Shown: one piece after another, positions 9,059-19,125 of the stretch | Layout of the letters: the number at the start of each line of letters is the position of its first letter | How positions within the stretch are numbered: position 1 is the stretch's first letter | Assembly (NCBI GenBank): GCA_013178375.1 | Contig: JABLXQ010000021.1 | Location: 80,085 to 144,084 of the forward strand | Direction of reading: 5' to 3' | DNA length: 64,000 nucleotides | Origin: Gammaproteobacteria bacterium | GTDB lineage: Bacteria > Pseudomonadota > Gammaproteobacteria > Pseudomonadales > Ketobacteraceae | Notes under the pieces: generated by a model | The model's database searches: none | The model's input: the letters and a program-made list of their open reading frames with translations, nothing else | Told to the model about the DNA's origin: nothing | Position numbers and translations under genes: made by a program

Positions 9059-9331
9059 TTATTCGCCTTCGTCGAAGCGGTTGTTGATGAGAGTTTCGAT
9101 CTGCTGCAGCGCCTCTTCCGCATCATGACCGTTCACGGTGAAATCCAGCGTGGTCCCCTTGCTGGCGGCCAGCATCAGCACCGACATGATGCTCTTGGCG
9201 TCGGCGATCTGGCCGTTGCGGTTGATCTGCACGCTGCAGTCGAATTTCGACGCCGTCGCCACCAGTTTCGACGCAGCGCGCGCATGCAGACCCAGCTTGT
9301 TGATGATGATGAGCTGTTTTGTCAGTTCCAT
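9059..9331 (-). CDS. ptsO: HPr-like phosphocarrier of the nitrogen PTS (NPr)
   Basis: 90 residues, one HPr domain. Phospho-acceptor His16 in GLHARAA and the regulatory Ser47 in AKSIMSVLML are both present. It accepts phosphate from EI-Ntr (PtsP, not in this window) and passes it to PtsN. Position next to rapZ, ptsN and rpoN identifies it as the nitrogen-branch NPr rather than the sugar HPr. Confidence 0.93.
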   Translation of the reverse strand: MELTKQLIIINKLGLHARAASKLVATASKFDCSVQINRNGQIADAKSIMSVLMLAASKGTTLDFTVNGHDAEEALQQIETLINNRFDEGE

Positions 9332-9371
9332 GGGGATGGGCTTTTAGAAAATCTGAAACGAGTATCGCAAG

Positions 9372-10220
9372 TTACAGCTCGCGATGTCTAGCCTGGACGT
9401 TGCTGAAACGCTGTCGCAAATGCTGCAGCAGGACTTCGGTGATGTAGACAGAGCGGTGCTGGCCGCCGGTGCAGCCGATGGCGACCGTCATGTAGCTGCG
9501 ATTGTTGGCGGCGAAACGTGGCAACCACTTGTCCAGATACGCCACGATGTCTGCAATCATTTCGCCCACGGTGTCGTGTCCGGCCAGAAAATCCTGCACT
9601 TCCTGCTCCAGTCCGGTCTTTGCGCGCAGATGCGTGATCCAGTGGGGATTGGGCAGGCAGCGCACGTCGAACACTACATCGGCGTCCTTGGGAATGCCGT
9701 TCTTGAAGCCGAAAGATTCCACCAGTACTGCCATGGTGTCGGCAGCCTCGCCCACGCGCACCTTGATCAGGTCGCGCAGCTGGTGCAGCGTCAACGTGCT
9801 GGTGTCGATGATCAGGCTGGCGCTGGAGGCCACCGGATTCAGCATGTCCCGTTCCCGCTCGATGGCCTCGCGCAGGGTTTTTGTGTCGCTGCTGATGGGG
9901 TGCTTGCGCCGGGTTTCGCTGAAGCGCTTGATCAGGGTCTCGTCGTCGGCGTCCAGGTAGATCACCTGGCTGTCGACACCGTCGCTGATCAATTCGCGCA
10001 ATACATTGGGCAGCTTCAGCAGTTGCCGGCTGGTGTTGCGCGCGTCTATGCCGATGGCGGCCATGGTGACGGGGGGATTGGAATGCGTCAGCTCCTTCAT
10101 CAGGTGCTGCAGCAGGGTGACCGGAAGATTGTCGACGCAGTAGTAGCCGATATCTTCCAGCACATGCAGCGCCGTGGTTTTGCCGGAGCCGGAGCGGCCG
10201 CTGATCACCACCAGTTTCAT
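9372..10220 (-). CDS. rapZ: RNase adapter RapZ
   Basis: 282 residues. Walker A GRSGSGKTT at 8-16; C-terminal half carries GCTGGQHRSVYITE, the conserved RapZ/YvcJ segment. In enterobacteria RapZ binds GlmY/GlmZ small RNAs and directs RNase E to control glucosamine-6-phosphate synthase; in other groups its RNA partners are less clear. It lies 25 bases downstream of ptsN on the same strand, the standard place in Pseudomonadota. Confidence 0.95.
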   Translation of the reverse strand: MKLVVISGRSGSGKTTALHVLEDIGYYCVDNLPVTLLQHLMKELTHSNPPVTMAAIGIDARNTSRQLLKLPNVLRELISDGVDSQVIYLDADDETLIKRFSETRRKHPISSDTKTLREAIERERDMLNPVASSASLIIDTSTLTLHQLRDLIKVRVGEAADTMAVLVESFGFKNGIPKDADVVFDVRCLPNPHWITHLRAKTGLEQEVQDFLAGHDTVGEMIADIVAYLDKWLPRFAANNRSYMTVAIGCTGGQHRSVYITEVLLQHLRQRFSNVQARHREL

Positions 10221-10245
10221 GGCTGGGTTGCCCCTGTGCGGTCTG

Positions 10246-10698
10246 TCACAGCGGTGTCACCAGTGCGTCATAGATCGCCTGGGGCGACGGCGCGCGGCGG
10301 ATGGTTTCGCGGCGGCGGTCATCGTTCAGCAGCGTGGCGATCTTGGCCAGGATGTTGAGATGTTCCTCGTGCGCGGCCTTGGGCACCAGCAGCACGAACA
10401 GCATGTCCACCGGCTGGCGGTCGATGGCGTCGAAATCCACCGGGCTCTCCAGCTTGATGAAAGTGCCGATGGCGCTGCCGCAATGAGTAGCGCGGCAATG
10501 GGGAATGGCGATGCCCTTGCCCAGTCCGGTGCTGCCCAGTTTTTCGCGGGCCACCAGGCTGTCGAACAGTTCATTCGGGTCCAGTTCGGGAAACTGCCGG
10601 GCAATCAGCCCGGCAGCGGTTTCGAGGATTTTCTTCTTGCTTGCGCCCGTCACATGGTCGAAAACCCGTTCGGGGGTGATGATCTCAGCTAGTTCCAT
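10246..10698 (-). CDS. ptsN: nitrogen regulatory PTS protein IIA-Ntr
   Basis: 150 residues, EIIA-Ntr/mannitol type. The phosphorylated histidine is His67 in IAIPHCRATHC. The protein links the phosphorelay to potassium, nitrogen and carbon control by binding partner proteins. It follows hpf in the rpoN-hpf-ptsN-rapZ-ptsO operon. Confidence 0.95.
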   Translation of the reverse strand: MELAEIITPERVFDHVTGASKKKILETAAGLIARQFPELDPNELFDSLVAREKLGSTGLGKGIAIPHCRATHCGSAIGTFIKLESPVDFDAIDRQPVDMLFVLLVPKAAHEEHLNILAKIATLLNDDRRRETIRRAPSPQAIYDALVTPL

Positions 10699-10728
10699 AA
10701 GGTTTTACTGTGCAGGAGGAAGGAGGGC

Positions 10729-11016
10729 TTACCAGCTTTTCATCTTTTCCTTGTGCTTGACCACTTGCCGGTCCAGCTTGTCGGTCAACAGGTCGATGGC
10801 GGCGTACATGTCCTCGGATTCAGCGTTGGCGAAGAGGTCGGCGCCTTTCACCCGGATGGTGGCTTCTGCTTTCTGGCGATTCTTTTCCACGCTCAGGATC
10901 GCCTGGATGCTGGTGATATCGCCGGTGTGGCGCTCCAGCTTTTGCAGCTTGTCGGCAACATAATCCTTCAGTGCATCAGTCACTTCTACGTGGTGTCCGC
11001 TGATGTTGATTTGCAT
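10729..11016 (-). CDS. hpf: ribosome hibernation promoting factor
   Basis: 95 residues, short (YhbH/HPF) form with only the ribosome-binding domain, so it would promote 100S dimers together with RMF. Start at 11016 fits the family (MQINISGHHVEVTDALKDYV) and has AAGGAG 8 bases upstream; the longer frame upstream is not coding. It directly follows rpoN on the same strand. Confidence 0.95.
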   Translation of the reverse strand: MQINISGHHVEVTDALKDYVADKLQKLERHTGDITSIQAILSVEKNRQKAEATIRVKGADLFANAESEDMYAAIDLLTDKLDRQVVKHKEKMKSW

Positions 11017-11153
11017 AAGCCACTCCTTAATCGTGGTTGCGTTTTCATGCTTCTGCGGGTCGGAACAATAATGCTGTCCCGGTATTGGAAACTTTCCGCC
11101 AGTTTGACGGTGGGTGCAAGAGGAATATTGATCCACCGCAACCCGGCACCTGA

Positions 11154-12782
11154 TTACACCAGCCGCTTGCGCTCGTTTGACGGTGGAATGAGCATGGCCT
11201 CGCGGTATTTGGCGATGGTGCGACGGGCCACCTGGATGTCCTGCTCGGCCAGGATGTCGGCGATCTTGCTGTCGCTCAGGGGCTTTTTCGGATTTTCCGC
11301 CGAAATCAGCTTCTTGATGATGGCGCGGATGGCAGTGGACGAACACTCACCGCCGGAGCCGGTGCTGACATGGCTGGAAAAGAAATATTTCAGTTCAAAT
11401 ACACCCCGTGGCGTGTGCATGTATTTCTGGGTGGTGACACGGGAAATAGTGGATTCGTGCATGCTCACCGCTTCGGCGATGTCGTGCAGTACCAGCGGCT
11501 TCATTGCCTCTTCGCCATATTCCAGAAAGCCGATCTGGTGTTCGACGATCTTGGTGGCCACTTTCAGCAGGGTTTCGTTGCGGCTCTGCAAGCTTTTGAT
11601 AAACCAGCGCGCCTCCTGCAGGTTGTTTTTCAGGAAGGTGTTGTCGCTGCTGTTGTCGGCCCGCTGGATCAGCGAGGCGTAGCTGCTGTTCACTTTCAGC
11701 CGGGGCGTGGCTTCCGGGTTCAGTTCCACCCGCCAGCGGTTTTTGTCCTTGCGCACGATGACATCCGGGATCACATACTGGGTTTCATCGGCTTCGACAC
11801 TGCTGCCGGGGTACGGGTTCAATGTCTGGACCAGCGCAATCGCCGCTTTCAGCCGGGTTTCGGTGAGTTTGGTCTTGCGCATGATCAGGGTGAAGTCGCG
11901 GGCACCCAGGGCTTCGATGAACATGTCCACCAGCAGGATGGCGTCTTCGCGGTCGGGGCTTTTCGGCAGCTGGCGCAACTGGATCAGCAGGCATTCGCGC
12001 AGGTCGCGCGCCGCCACACCCGGGGGATCGAACTGCTGGATGCGGTGCAGTACCGCCAGTACTTCCTGCAGTGTGACCGGGGTTTCTTCCTCGCCCTCGT
12101 CATGGTGCAACGTTACGCCAAAGGCTTCAAGTTCCTGCTGCTGCAGGGCGACGATGTCGGCCACCACATCTTTCTGTGCCAGCACGCAGTCGCGGATTTC
12201 CTCGACGGTCTGGCTCAGATAACCCTTGGGATCGATGGCTTCGATGATGGCCATGGCGATCATCTTGTCCATGTCGGACATGGGCGTCAGGTTCAGCTGC
12301 CACAACAGGTTGTCGTAGATGGATTCGGGGGCGCTGTTGCGGCCTTCGAAGTCGTAGTCGTCGTCTTCGTGGCTGCCTGAAGAGGATGAGCCGGCGGTGC
12401 CATCGAACATGGTGTCCCAGTCGCTGTCGACCGGCAGTTCGTCAGGCATTTCCTTGTTGTTGAGATCGACGGAGGTTTCGTCTCCGTGCTGGGTGACCGG
12501 GGTGTCAGAGGAGGTGCTGTAATCAGTGGGTTTGGCAAAATCGATCAGGTCGTTGAATTCACCGGGGGCATCGGCTGCCACCACCGGGGCGTCGGCTTCG
12601 GGGCCGCCGTCGCTGTCGTCGCTGCTGCGCTCTTCCATCTCCAGCAGCGGATTGGAATCCAGTGCCTCCTGGATTTCCGCCTGTAGATCGAGGGTGGATA
12701 GCTGGAGCAGGCGGATAGCCTGCTGCAGCTGGGGGGTCATGGTGAGGTGTTGGCCAATTTTTAGCTGTAAAGACGGCTTCAT
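11154..12782 (-). CDS. rpoN: RNA polymerase sigma-54 factor
   Basis: 542 residues. Region I is Gln/Leu-rich ([26 protein letters not shown]), region II is a long acidic stretch (about 50-130), region III holds the core-binding and helix-turn-helix parts, and the RpoN box [10 protein letters not shown] lies at 519-528. It directs transcription from -24/-12 promoters with AAA+ activators. The acidic region II is longer than in E. coli but usual in marine gammaproteobacteria. Confidence 0.97.
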   Translation of the reverse strand: MKPSLQLKIGQHLTMTPQLQQAIRLLQLSTLDLQAEIQEALDSNPLLEMEERSSDDSDGGPEADAPVVAADAPGEFNDLIDFAKPTDYSTSSDTPVTQHGDETSVDLNNKEMPDELPVDSDWDTMFDGTAGSSSSGSHEDDDYDFEGRNSAPESIYDNLLWQLNLTPMSDMDKMIAMAIIEAIDPKGYLSQTVEEIRDCVLAQKDVVADIVALQQQELEAFGVTLHHDEGEEETPVTLQEVLAVLHRIQQFDPPGVAARDLRECLLIQLRQLPKSPDREDAILLVDMFIEALGARDFTLIMRKTKLTETRLKAAIALVQTLNPYPGSSVEADETQYVIPDVIVRKDKNRWRVELNPEATPRLKVNSSYASLIQRADNSSDNTFLKNNLQEARWFIKSLQSRNETLLKVATKIVEHQIGFLEYGEEAMKPLVLHDIAEAVSMHESTISRVTTQKYMHTPRGVFELKYFFSSHVSTGSGGECSSTAIRAIIKKLISAENPKKPLSDSKIADILAEQDIQVARRTIAKYREAMLIPPSNERKRLV

Positions 12783-12970
12783 TGATACCTGTTTACTTTA
12801 CGTCCGGAATACGTGGGGTCCACCTGCGCGACGACTGCGCCCTGTTTGAAACGCTGCCAAATTACACTCAATTTCAATGAGTTACTTGGCTGCGCGAACG
12901 TCCTTTCCTTTCAATTGTAAGAGCGAAGCGGCGTCAAAGCAATTTGCATGCCTGAAATACCTTAGAACTT

Positions 12971-13696
12971 TTACATCTGGAATTGCTGGCCCAGATAAAC
13001 GTCACGCACTTTCTGATTTTGCAGGATCAGTGAGGGCTCACCTTCGGCAATGATGTGCCCTTCGCTGACGATGTAGGCCTTCTCGCAGATGTCCAGGGTG
13101 TCACGTACGTTGTGGTCGGTGATCAGCACGCCGATGCCCCGTTCCTTGAGGTGGGTGATGATCTGCTTGATGTCGGCCACCGAGATGGGATCAACCCCGG
13201 CGAAGGGTTCGTCCAGCAGGATGAAGGCGGGGTCCATCGCCAGGGCGCGGGCGATTTCCACCCGGCGCCGCTCACCGCCGGACAGGGCCTGGCCCAGGGA
13301 TTCGGCAATGTGGCCAATGTGGAATTCCTGCAGCAACTGCTCCATTTTTTCCACCCGCTGCTTGCGGTTCAGTTCCTTGCGGGTTTCCAGGATCGCCATG
13401 ATGTTTTCCTTCACCTTGAGGCGGCGGAATACCGAGGCTTCCTGCGGCAGATAGCCGATGCCCCGGGCAGCGCGGCCGTGCATGGGCAGGTGGGTGATGT
13501 CGGTGTCGTCGATGATGATGCGGCCTTTGTCCTGGGGCACGATGCCGATGATCATGTAGAAGCAGGTGGTTTTGCCGGCGCCGTTGGGGCCCAGCAGGCC
13601 CACGATCTGGCCGCTTTCGATGGAGATGGAGACGTCTTCCACCACCTTGCGACCCTTGTAGCTCTTGGCGAGATGGGAAGCGCTGAGTCGACTCAT
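12971..13696 (-). CDS. lptB: LPS export ABC transporter ATPase
   Basis: 241 residues. Walker [10 protein letters not shown] 36-44, Q-loop [12 protein letters not shown], signature LSGGE 138-142, Walker B FILLDEP 158-164, switch His in LITDHNV. Powers LptFG-LptC extraction of lipopolysaccharide from the inner membrane. Its ATG overlaps the lptA stop by four bases. Confidence 0.97.
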   Translation of the reverse strand: MSRLSASHLAKSYKGRKVVEDVSISIESGQIVGLLGPNGAGKTTCFYMIIGIVPQDKGRIIIDDTDITHLPMHGRAARGIGYLPQEASVFRRLKVKENIMAILETRKELNRKQRVEKMEQLLQEFHIGHIAESLGQALSGGERRRVEIARALAMDPAFILLDEPFAGVDPISVADIKQIITHLKERGIGVLITDHNVRDTLDICEKAYIVSEGHIIAEGEPSLILQNQKVRDVYLGQQFQM

Positions 13697-14289
13697 GGGG
13701 CTTTCTGGTCCGGGGCAGGAGCGGCGGGAGCAGGTGTGCCGGGCGCCGGGACGACCGGCTCCGGCGCGATTTCGGCGGCGGAGGGCAGGATCATCTCGAC
13801 CCGGCCCTTGCCTTCCTCACCCTTGGGCGTGCTGGTGGACTGGCCCACCGCCCGCAACCGCTGACTCTGGATTTCGTAGACGATTTCCTCGCCCTTGAAC
13901 ACGTTTTCATTCTGCGTGATGGAGGCGGTGCGCTTGAGGATCAGGGTCTGTTCCTTCACTCGATACTCGATGTTGCGGGCGGTGGCCACCACTGCCGCCT
14001 GGTTGGCGGTGGGTACCTGGGAAAAGTTGGCGGGCGTGCCGTCGGCGGACACCTTGTCCACCTTGCCCTGGGCGGTCTGGATATGCAGCTTTTCCGCATT
14101 GATTTTCAGGGTGCCCTGGGTGAGCACCACGTTGCCGGTGTAAGTGGCGGTGCCGGCCTTGTCGTCCAGTGTGGCGCTGTCGGCGACGATTTTCAGCGGT
14201 TGCTGGCGATCGCTGTCCAGTGCCGAGGCCGCGGGTGTCGCCAGCAGCAGGGCGGAGAGCAGGAGCAGTTCAGGATTTTTCAGGTTCAT
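13693..14289 (-). CDS. lptA: periplasmic LPS bridge protein
   Basis: 198 residues. Signal peptide ([17 protein letters not shown]), then the OstA/LptA beta-jellyroll ([28 protein letters not shown]). The last 40 residues are Pro/Ala-rich and longer than in E. coli LptA. Forms the bridge that carries LPS from LptC to LptD. Overlaps lptC by 20 bases and lptB by 4. Confidence 0.95.
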   Translation of the reverse strand: MNLKNPELLLLSALLLATPAASALDSDRQQPLKIVADSATLDDKAGTATYTGNVVLTQGTLKINAEKLHIQTAQGKVDKVSADGTPANFSQVPTANQAAVVATARNIEYRVKEQTLILKRTASITQNENVFKGEEIVYEIQSQRLRAVGQSTSTPKGEEGKGRVEMILPSAAEIAPEPVVPAPGTPAPAAPAPDQKAP

Positions 14290-14842
14290 AAATGCTGGTC
14301 ACCTGACTTTTCAGTGTCAGTTTGTTGGTGTTCAGATCGGCGTCCAGGCCCAGTGCCTCGATGTAGAGGCCTTGCTGGCGGATGACAATCTTGTCGTTGG
14401 TGCTGGCCTGCGAGGTGCGCGGATACAGGGTCAGCGTGGGCGTTTCCATGATGGCGGCCCGTTCCACGCCCTGCTGCACGACCACTACATTGCCATGCAG
14501 GAACAGTTTATCCCCCTGGGCGTCGGAGTGGGCCTCGTCGGCCATGGTTTTCCAGGCAGGTAGCTGGTCTTTGAAGACCAGGACGTCAGGGCGGAACATG
14601 TGGTTTTCGTTGGCCTCGATGAACTGCAGCATGCGGGCGGCGTGGAGCTGGTATTGCTTGTTGCCCTGTTCGTCGAAACTGGTCTGGTCCACCAGCAATG
14701 CCACCAGGTCTGGCTGGGCTTCCTCGCCGGTCTGGGCCGGTTCGGATTCAAACCATTCGTCCCACCCGCTGTAAGACAGCAGCGCGACGATCATCAGACC
14801 GAGCAGCATGCTGGTGAGGGTGGCTTGCAGGCTCTGTTTCAT
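14270..14842 (-). CDS. lptC: LPS export protein LptC
   Basis: 190 residues, with one N-terminal membrane helix (about 9-25, TSMLLGLMIVALLSYSG) and a periplasmic jellyroll related to LptA. Receives LPS from LptB2FG and hands it to LptA. Lies 16 bases after kdsC on the same strand. Confidence 0.93.
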   Translation of the reverse strand: MKQSLQATLTSMLLGLMIVALLSYSGWDEWFESEPAQTGEEAQPDLVALLVDQTSFDEQGNKQYQLHAARMLQFIEANENHMFRPDVLVFKDQLPAWKTMADEAHSDAQGDKLFLHGNVVVVQQGVERAAIMETPTLTLYPRTSQASTNDKIVIRQQGLYIEALGLDADLNTNKLTLKSQVTSIYEPEKS

Positions 14843-14858
14843 GAATGCGCGACGGCCA

Positions 14859-15389
14859 TCAGTTCATGTAGCCGTCGAGGATGCCGTCGAGGGTGCCCTG
14901 CGCGGCCATCAGCCATTCGCAGAATTCCCGTACCGCGCCGTCGCCGCCGCCCCTGGTCATGACCATGTCGGCATGCTCGCGCACGATGGGCAGGGCATCG
15001 GCCACTGCCACGCCGATGCCGGCAAAGCGGATGGCAGACAGATCCGGCAGGTCGTCGCCCATGTAGGCCACTTCGTGGGCCTGGATCCCCATGGGCGCCA
15101 TCATTTCTTTCAGCGCGACGATCTTGTCTTCACGACCCTGCACCAGCTTGCTGATTTTCAGGTCGCTGGCGCGCTTCTTTACCAGCTCGGACGTGCGGCC
15201 GGTGATGATGGCGATTTCCACGCCGGTGGACCGCAGCAGCTTGATGCCAAGGCCGTCCTTGACGTTGAAGGCCTTGGTCTCGTTGCCGAAATCGGTGTAG
15301 TAGAGGCGGCCGTCGGTCATGACACCGTCGATGTCGAAGGCAACCAGCTTGATGGCGCGGGCGCGGCGGCGCAGTTCGTCCATGTCCAT
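14859..15389 (-). CDS. kdsC: 3-deoxy-D-manno-octulosonate 8-phosphate phosphatase
   Basis: 176 residues, HAD family of the short cap-less KdsC type. Nucleophile and acid Asp19/Asp21 in AFDIDGVMTDG, motif II Thr in AIITGRTS, motif IV MGDDLPD. Removes phosphate from Kdo-8-phosphate in the inner-core LPS pathway. ATG at 15389 is 5 bases after the kdsD stop; 15383 is an alternative start. Confidence 0.96.
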   Translation of the reverse strand: MDMDELRRRARAIKLVAFDIDGVMTDGRLYYTDFGNETKAFNVKDGLGIKLLRSTGVEIAIITGRTSELVKKRASDLKISKLVQGREDKIVALKEMMAPMGIQAHEVAYMGDDLPDLSAIRFAGIGVAVADALPIVREHADMVMTRGGGDGAVREFCEWLMAAQGTLDGILDGYMN

Positions 15390-15393
15390 CGCC

Positions 15394-16362
15394 TTACACC
15401 ACGCCGGCGCGCAGCAGATCGTGCATGTTCAGCGCACCGGCAGGTTTGCCGTCGCTGTCCAGCACCATCAGTGCGGTGATTTTTTTCTGGTCCATCAGGT
15501 TCAACGCTTCCACGGCCAGCACATGGGCCTGCACGGTTTTCGGATTTTTGGTCATCACGTCGCGGATCGGCATGTTCTTCAGGTCGGCGCCATGATCCAG
15601 CGCGCGACGCAGGTCGCCGTCGGTGAAGATGCCAGACAGCTTGCCGCTGTGATCAATCACGCCGGTCATGCCCAGGCCCTTGCTGCTCATTTCCAGCAGA
15701 GCATGGCTGACGGTGGTGTCATCCTTGACCAGGGGAATGTCGTTGCCGGTGCGCATGATGTTTTCCACCAGCAGCAGCAGGCGGCGGCCCAGGCTGCCAC
15801 CGGGATGCGACAACGCGAAATCGTCTGAGGTGAAACCGCGGGCTTCCAGCAGTGCGACCGCAAGTGCGTCGCCCATCACCAGGGTTGCGGTGGTGCTGGC
15901 AGTGGGGGCCAGTCCGAGCGGACAGGCTTCTTCCTTTACGGCCACATCCAGATTGACGTCGGCCTGGGTGGCCAGCGGCGATGTGGGGACACCGGTCATG
16001 CTGATCAGGGAGGCGCCCTTGCGCTTGATCAGCGGCACGATGGTGACGATTTCTTCGGTCTTGCCGGAGTTGGAGATGGCGATGACCACGTCGGTGCCGG
16101 TGATCATGCCCAGGTCACCGTGGCTGGCTTCGCCCGGATGGACGAAAAAAGCCGGGGTGCCGGTGCTGGCCAGGGTGGCGGCGATCTTGGTGCCGATATG
16201 GCCGGACTTGCCCATGCCAGTGACGATGACACGGCCTTTGCAGGCCAGGATGATCTGGCAGGCGCGGGCAAACTTGGCGTCGATGCGGGCGTGCAGGGCC
16301 TGGGTGGCCGCTGCCTCAATATCGACGACGCGCTGGCCGGTGCGGATGAAATCGAATTCCAT
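15394..16362 (-). CDS. kdsD: D-arabinose 5-phosphate isomerase
   Basis: 322 residues: SIS sugar-isomerase domain (about 35-175; GMGKSGHIGTKIAATLAS, HPGEASHGDLGMI) then a CBS pair (about 205-322; DGDLRRAL, ALNMHDLLRAG). Converts ribulose 5-phosphate to arabinose 5-phosphate for Kdo. First gene of the kdsD-kdsC-lptC-lptA-lptB run, divergent from mlaF. Confidence 0.96.
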   Translation of the reverse strand: MEFDFIRTGQRVVDIEAAATQALHARIDAKFARACQIILACKGRVIVTGMGKSGHIGTKIAATLASTGTPAFFVHPGEASHGDLGMITGTDVVIAISNSGKTEEIVTIVPLIKRKGASLISMTGVPTSPLATQADVNLDVAVKEEACPLGLAPTASTTATLVMGDALAVALLEARGFTSDDFALSHPGGSLGRRLLLLVENIMRTGNDIPLVKDDTTVSHALLEMSSKGLGMTGVIDHSGKLSGIFTDGDLRRALDHGADLKNMPIRDVMTKNPKTVQAHVLAVEALNLMDQKKITALMVLDSDGKPAGALNMHDLLRAGVV

Positions 16363-16529
16363 GGTGTGCGTGTCCTCGGGGGGCTGCGGTCACGGTGGGG
16401 CCCAGTGTAAACCAATCGGGCGCGAACTGTCAGATCCGTTCCCTGCTCCCCTGTGCTGCAAAAGCTGACCGGCAAAAGCGGCAGCAATTTAATGAGAATC
16501 CGTCGACCCTGCAAGTGTGACCACGGATT

Positions 16530-16558
16530 TTTCCTTTACCGGCCGGAATGCTATAGTG
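16530..16558 (+). promoter_or_regulatory. possible sigma-70 promoter of mlaFEDB
   Basis: TTTCCT, 17-base spacer, TATAGT, just before the 20-bp tandem duplication. The -35 is weak. The alternative is that the TATATA elements inside the duplication serve as -10 boxes. Confidence 0.3.
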
Positions 16559-16595
16559 CGGCCCTTATATAAAGTGTGCGGCCCCTATATAAAGT
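16556..16595. repeat. 20-bp tandem duplication in the mlaF upstream region
   Basis: Two adjacent 20-base copies, GTGCGGCCCTTATATAAAGT and the same with one C for T. Each contains TATATA, so the duplication may double a -10-like element. It lies 32 bases before the mlaF ATG, in the kdsD/mlaF divergent gap. Confidence 0.9.
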
Positions 16596-16626
16596 GCGCG
16601 TGCATCTGCCAGTCGATAGGACGTTC

Positions 16627-17442
16627 ATGTCACCCAATCCCGAAAACTATGTTGAGATCCGCAATATGTCCTTTTCCCGGGGCGAGCGGGCGATCTACAA
16701 CAACGTCAATATCCGCATCCGCAAGGGCAAGGTCACTGCGATCATGGGGCCCAGCGGCACCGGCAAGACCACACTGCTGCGACTGATCGGTGGCCAGCTC
16801 AAGCCTGACCAGGGCGAGATTTTTGTGGATGGCCACAACATTCCCACGCTGAGCCGCAAGGAACTGTTCCAGGTGCGCAGCAAGATGGGCATGCTGTTCC
16901 AGAGCGGCGCGCTCTTTACTGATATTTCCGTATTCGAGAACGTGGCCTTTCCGCTGCGGGTGCACACGCGGTTGCCGGAAGACATGATCCGCGATCTGGT
17001 GCTGATGAAGTTGCAGGCCGTGGGTCTGCGTGGCGCCAAGGATCTGATGCCGAGCGAACTGTCCGGTGGCATGGCGCGGCGGGCGGCACTGGCGCGGGCC
17101 ATTGCGCTGGACCCGGAACTGGTGATGTACGACGAACCCTTTGCCGGCCAGGACCCGATGGCCATGGGTGTGGTGGTGCAGCTGGTGCGGCTGCTCAACG
17201 ACGCGCTGGGGCATACCAGCATCGTGGTGTCCCATGACGTGCACGAGACCGCGAGCATTGCCGACTATATCTATGTGATCGCCGATGGCGAGGTGATCGG
17301 CGAGGGCACCTCTGCGGAAGTGATGAATTCCAGCCTGCCCCGGGTGCGCCAGTTCATGCAGGGTTTGCCGGACGGCCCGGTGCCGTTCCATTATCCGGCG
17401 CGCAAGCTGGGCGACGATTTCCTGCGGGGGAAACAGGCATGA
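16627..17442 (+). CDS. mlaF: phospholipid ABC transporter ATPase MlaF
   Basis: 271 residues from ATG 16627; a GTG at 16576 inside the upstream repeat is less likely. Walker [10 protein letters not shown] 41-49, signature [15 protein letters not shown], Walker [15 protein letters not shown], switch His in SHDVHET. Energises lipid transport between inner and outer membranes with MlaE, MlaD and MlaB. Its stop overlaps the mlaE start by four bases. Confidence 0.95.
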   Translation: MSPNPENYVEIRNMSFSRGERAIYNNVNIRIRKGKVTAIMGPSGTGKTTLLRLIGGQLKPDQGEIFVDGHNIPTLSRKELFQVRSKMGMLFQSGALFTDISVFENVAFPLRVHTRLPEDMIRDLVLMKLQAVGLRGAKDLMPSELSGGMARRAALARAIALDPELVMYDEPFAGQDPMAMGVVVQLVRLLNDALGHTSIVVSHDVHETASIADYIYVIADGEVIGEGTSAEVMNSSLPRVRQFMQGLPDGPVPFHYPARKLGDDFLRGKQA

Positions 17443-18221
17443 TCGATCGCGTTCGCCTGCTGGGCCGCAACGGTCTGGATATTCTCAATGCCTTTGGCCG
17501 CTCTGGCCTGTTCATCTTCCACTCCCTGTGGGCGCTGCCCAATCTGCGCACCAGTTTTCCGCTGGTGGTGAAGCAGATCTATTCGGTGGGTGTACTGTCG
17601 CTGGTGATCATCGTGGTGTCCGGCCTGTTTATCGGCATGGTGCTGGCGCTGCAGGGTTACAACATTCTGAACCGTTTCGGCAGTGAACAGGCGCTGGGCC
17701 AGATGGTGGCGCTGAGCCTGCTGCGGGAACTGGGGCCGGTGGTGGCGGCGCTATTGTTTGCCGGTCGTGCCGGTTCCGCACTGACTGCTGAGATTGGCCT
17801 GATGAAAGCCACTGAACAGCTGGCCAGCCTGGAAATGATCGGGGTGGACCCTTTGCGCCGCATCATCGCGCCGCGTTTCTGGGCCGGCTTCATCTGCATG
17901 CCGACCCTGGCACTGATCTTTTCCGCCGTCGGCATCTGGGGCGGCTATCTGGTGGGCGTGCCCTGGCTGGGTGTGGACGACGGTTCGTTCTGGGCCAACA
18001 TGCAGGACAGCGTGGACTGGGGCGAAGATGTCATGAACGGCGTGATCAAGAGTTTCGCCTTCGGCACCGTGGTGACCTGGATCGCCGTGTTCCAGGGCTA
18101 TGACACCATGCCCACCTCTGAAGGCATCAGCCGCGCCACCACCCGCACCGTGGTGTATTCCTCCCTCGCCGTGCTGGGCCTGGACTTCCTTTTAACCGCA
18201 GTCATGTTTGGAGATCTGTAA
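17439..18221 (+). CDS. mlaE: phospholipid ABC transporter permease MlaE
   Basis: 260 residues, five to six membrane helices, MlaE/YrbE family ([36 protein letters not shown] segment written here as LRELGPVV and AGRAGSAL). Forms the MlaFEDB inner-membrane complex. Coupled to mlaF by an ATGA overlap. Confidence 0.95.
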   Translation: MIDRVRLLGRNGLDILNAFGRSGLFIFHSLWALPNLRTSFPLVVKQIYSVGVLSLVIIVVSGLFIGMVLALQGYNILNRFGSEQALGQMVALSLLRELGPVVAALLFAGRAGSALTAEIGLMKATEQLASLEMIGVDPLRRIIAPRFWAGFICMPTLALIFSAVGIWGGYLVGVPWLGVDDGSFWANMQDSVDWGEDVMNGVIKSFAFGTVVTWIAVFQGYDTMPTSEGISRATTRTVVYSSLAVLGLDFLLTAVMFGDL

Positions 18222-18222
18222 G

Positions 18223-18723
18223 ATGCGCATGCGTACCCTGGAACTGACCGTCGGCGCTTTCATGCTGGCGGGTCTGCTGGCGCTGGTGTTCCTGGCGCTG
18301 CGGGTGAGCGGTCTCAGCGCCGACAGCGGCGAGGACACCTACCGTATCAAGGCCAAGTTCGAGAACATCGGTGGCCTCACCGTGCGGGCCAAGGTCACCA
18401 TGGCCGGCGTGGTGATCGGGCGGGTCGCCAACATCTATCTGGATCGCGAGGATTTCGTCGGCGTGGTGGAGATGGATGTCTACAAGAGCGTGAACAACCT
18501 CTCCACGGATTCCTCGGCCTCCATTCTCACCGCCGGCGTGCTGGGCGAGAAGTACATCGGCATCACGGTGGGCGCCGAAGAGGAGAATCTGAAGGAAGGG
18601 GATGAGATCGTCGACACCCAGTCAGCCATGGTGCTGGAGGATCTGGTGGCCAAGTTCGTGGTGGGCAAGGTGAGCGAGGGCGGCTCCGCCGAAGATGCGC
18701 CGAAGGATGACGCCAGTGAGTAA
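18223..18723 (+). CDS. mlaD: MCE-domain lipid-binding protein MlaD
   Basis: 166 residues from ATG 18223, chosen for GGAG 9 bases upstream. N-terminal membrane anchor (about 8-27), then one MCE domain (YRIKAKFENIGGLTVRAKVTMAGVVIGRV). Hexameric MlaD rings pass lipids between MlaE and the periplasmic carrier MlaC. Here the next gene is mlaB, not mlaC. Confidence 0.95.
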   Translation: MRMRTLELTVGAFMLAGLLALVFLALRVSGLSADSGEDTYRIKAKFENIGGLTVRAKVTMAGVVIGRVANIYLDREDFVGVVEMDVYKSVNNLSTDSSASILTAGVLGEKYIGITVGAEEENLKEGDEIVDTQSAMVLEDLVAKFVVGKVSEGGSAEDAPKDDASE

Positions 18724-19015
18724 GGTGGTGCGGGTGGACGCCAGCCGCTTTGCGGTGGAAGGCGACATGCTGTTTGCCGATGCCCTGGACCTGCGGGCCG
18801 CCGGAGAAGCCCTGTTGCCGACCCTGACCAGCCCGGTGACGGTGGATCTGGCGGCGGTGACAGGGGTGGGCAGTGTCGGCGTGTCGGTACTGCTGTGCTG
18901 GATGCGGGCGGCGGACAAACTGGGCAAGTCCCTGATTTTTGTGAACATGCCTGAACGCATGTACGACGTCAGCCGGGTCAGCGGGCTGGACGAAGTGATC
19001 ACCTATTCCCACTGA
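18707..19015 (+). CDS. mlaB: STAS-domain protein MlaB
   Basis: 102 residues from ATG 18707; a GTG at 18716 (AAGGA about 8 bases upstream) is as plausible and would still overlap the mlaD stop. STAS fold with TVDLAAVTGVGSVGVSVLLCWMRAADKLGKSL. MlaB stabilises MlaF and regulates its ATPase. The direct overlap with mlaD leaves no room for mlaC. Confidence 0.88.
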   Translation: MTPVSKVVRVDASRFAVEGDMLFADALDLRAAGEALLPTLTSPVTVDLAAVTGVGSVGVSVLLCWMRAADKLGKSLIFVNMPERMYDVSRVSGLDEVITYSH

Positions 19016-19027
19016 TGCTGCCGGCTG

Positions 19028-19056
19028 TTCAGCTTGGGGCCGCTTTTGATTACAAT
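19028..19056 (+). promoter_or_regulatory. possible sigma-70 promoter of ibaG-murA
   Basis: TTCAGC, 17-base spacer, TACAAT, just after the mlaB stop and 70 bases before ibaG. The -10 is good (5/6), the -35 is weak (3/6). Confidence 0.35.
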
Positions 19057-19125
19057 GGCGGCCCGATTCGGCTTGCCGACATGCTTCATCACGATTTTGC
19101 CATACCAGCAACAGGATCCCATCTC

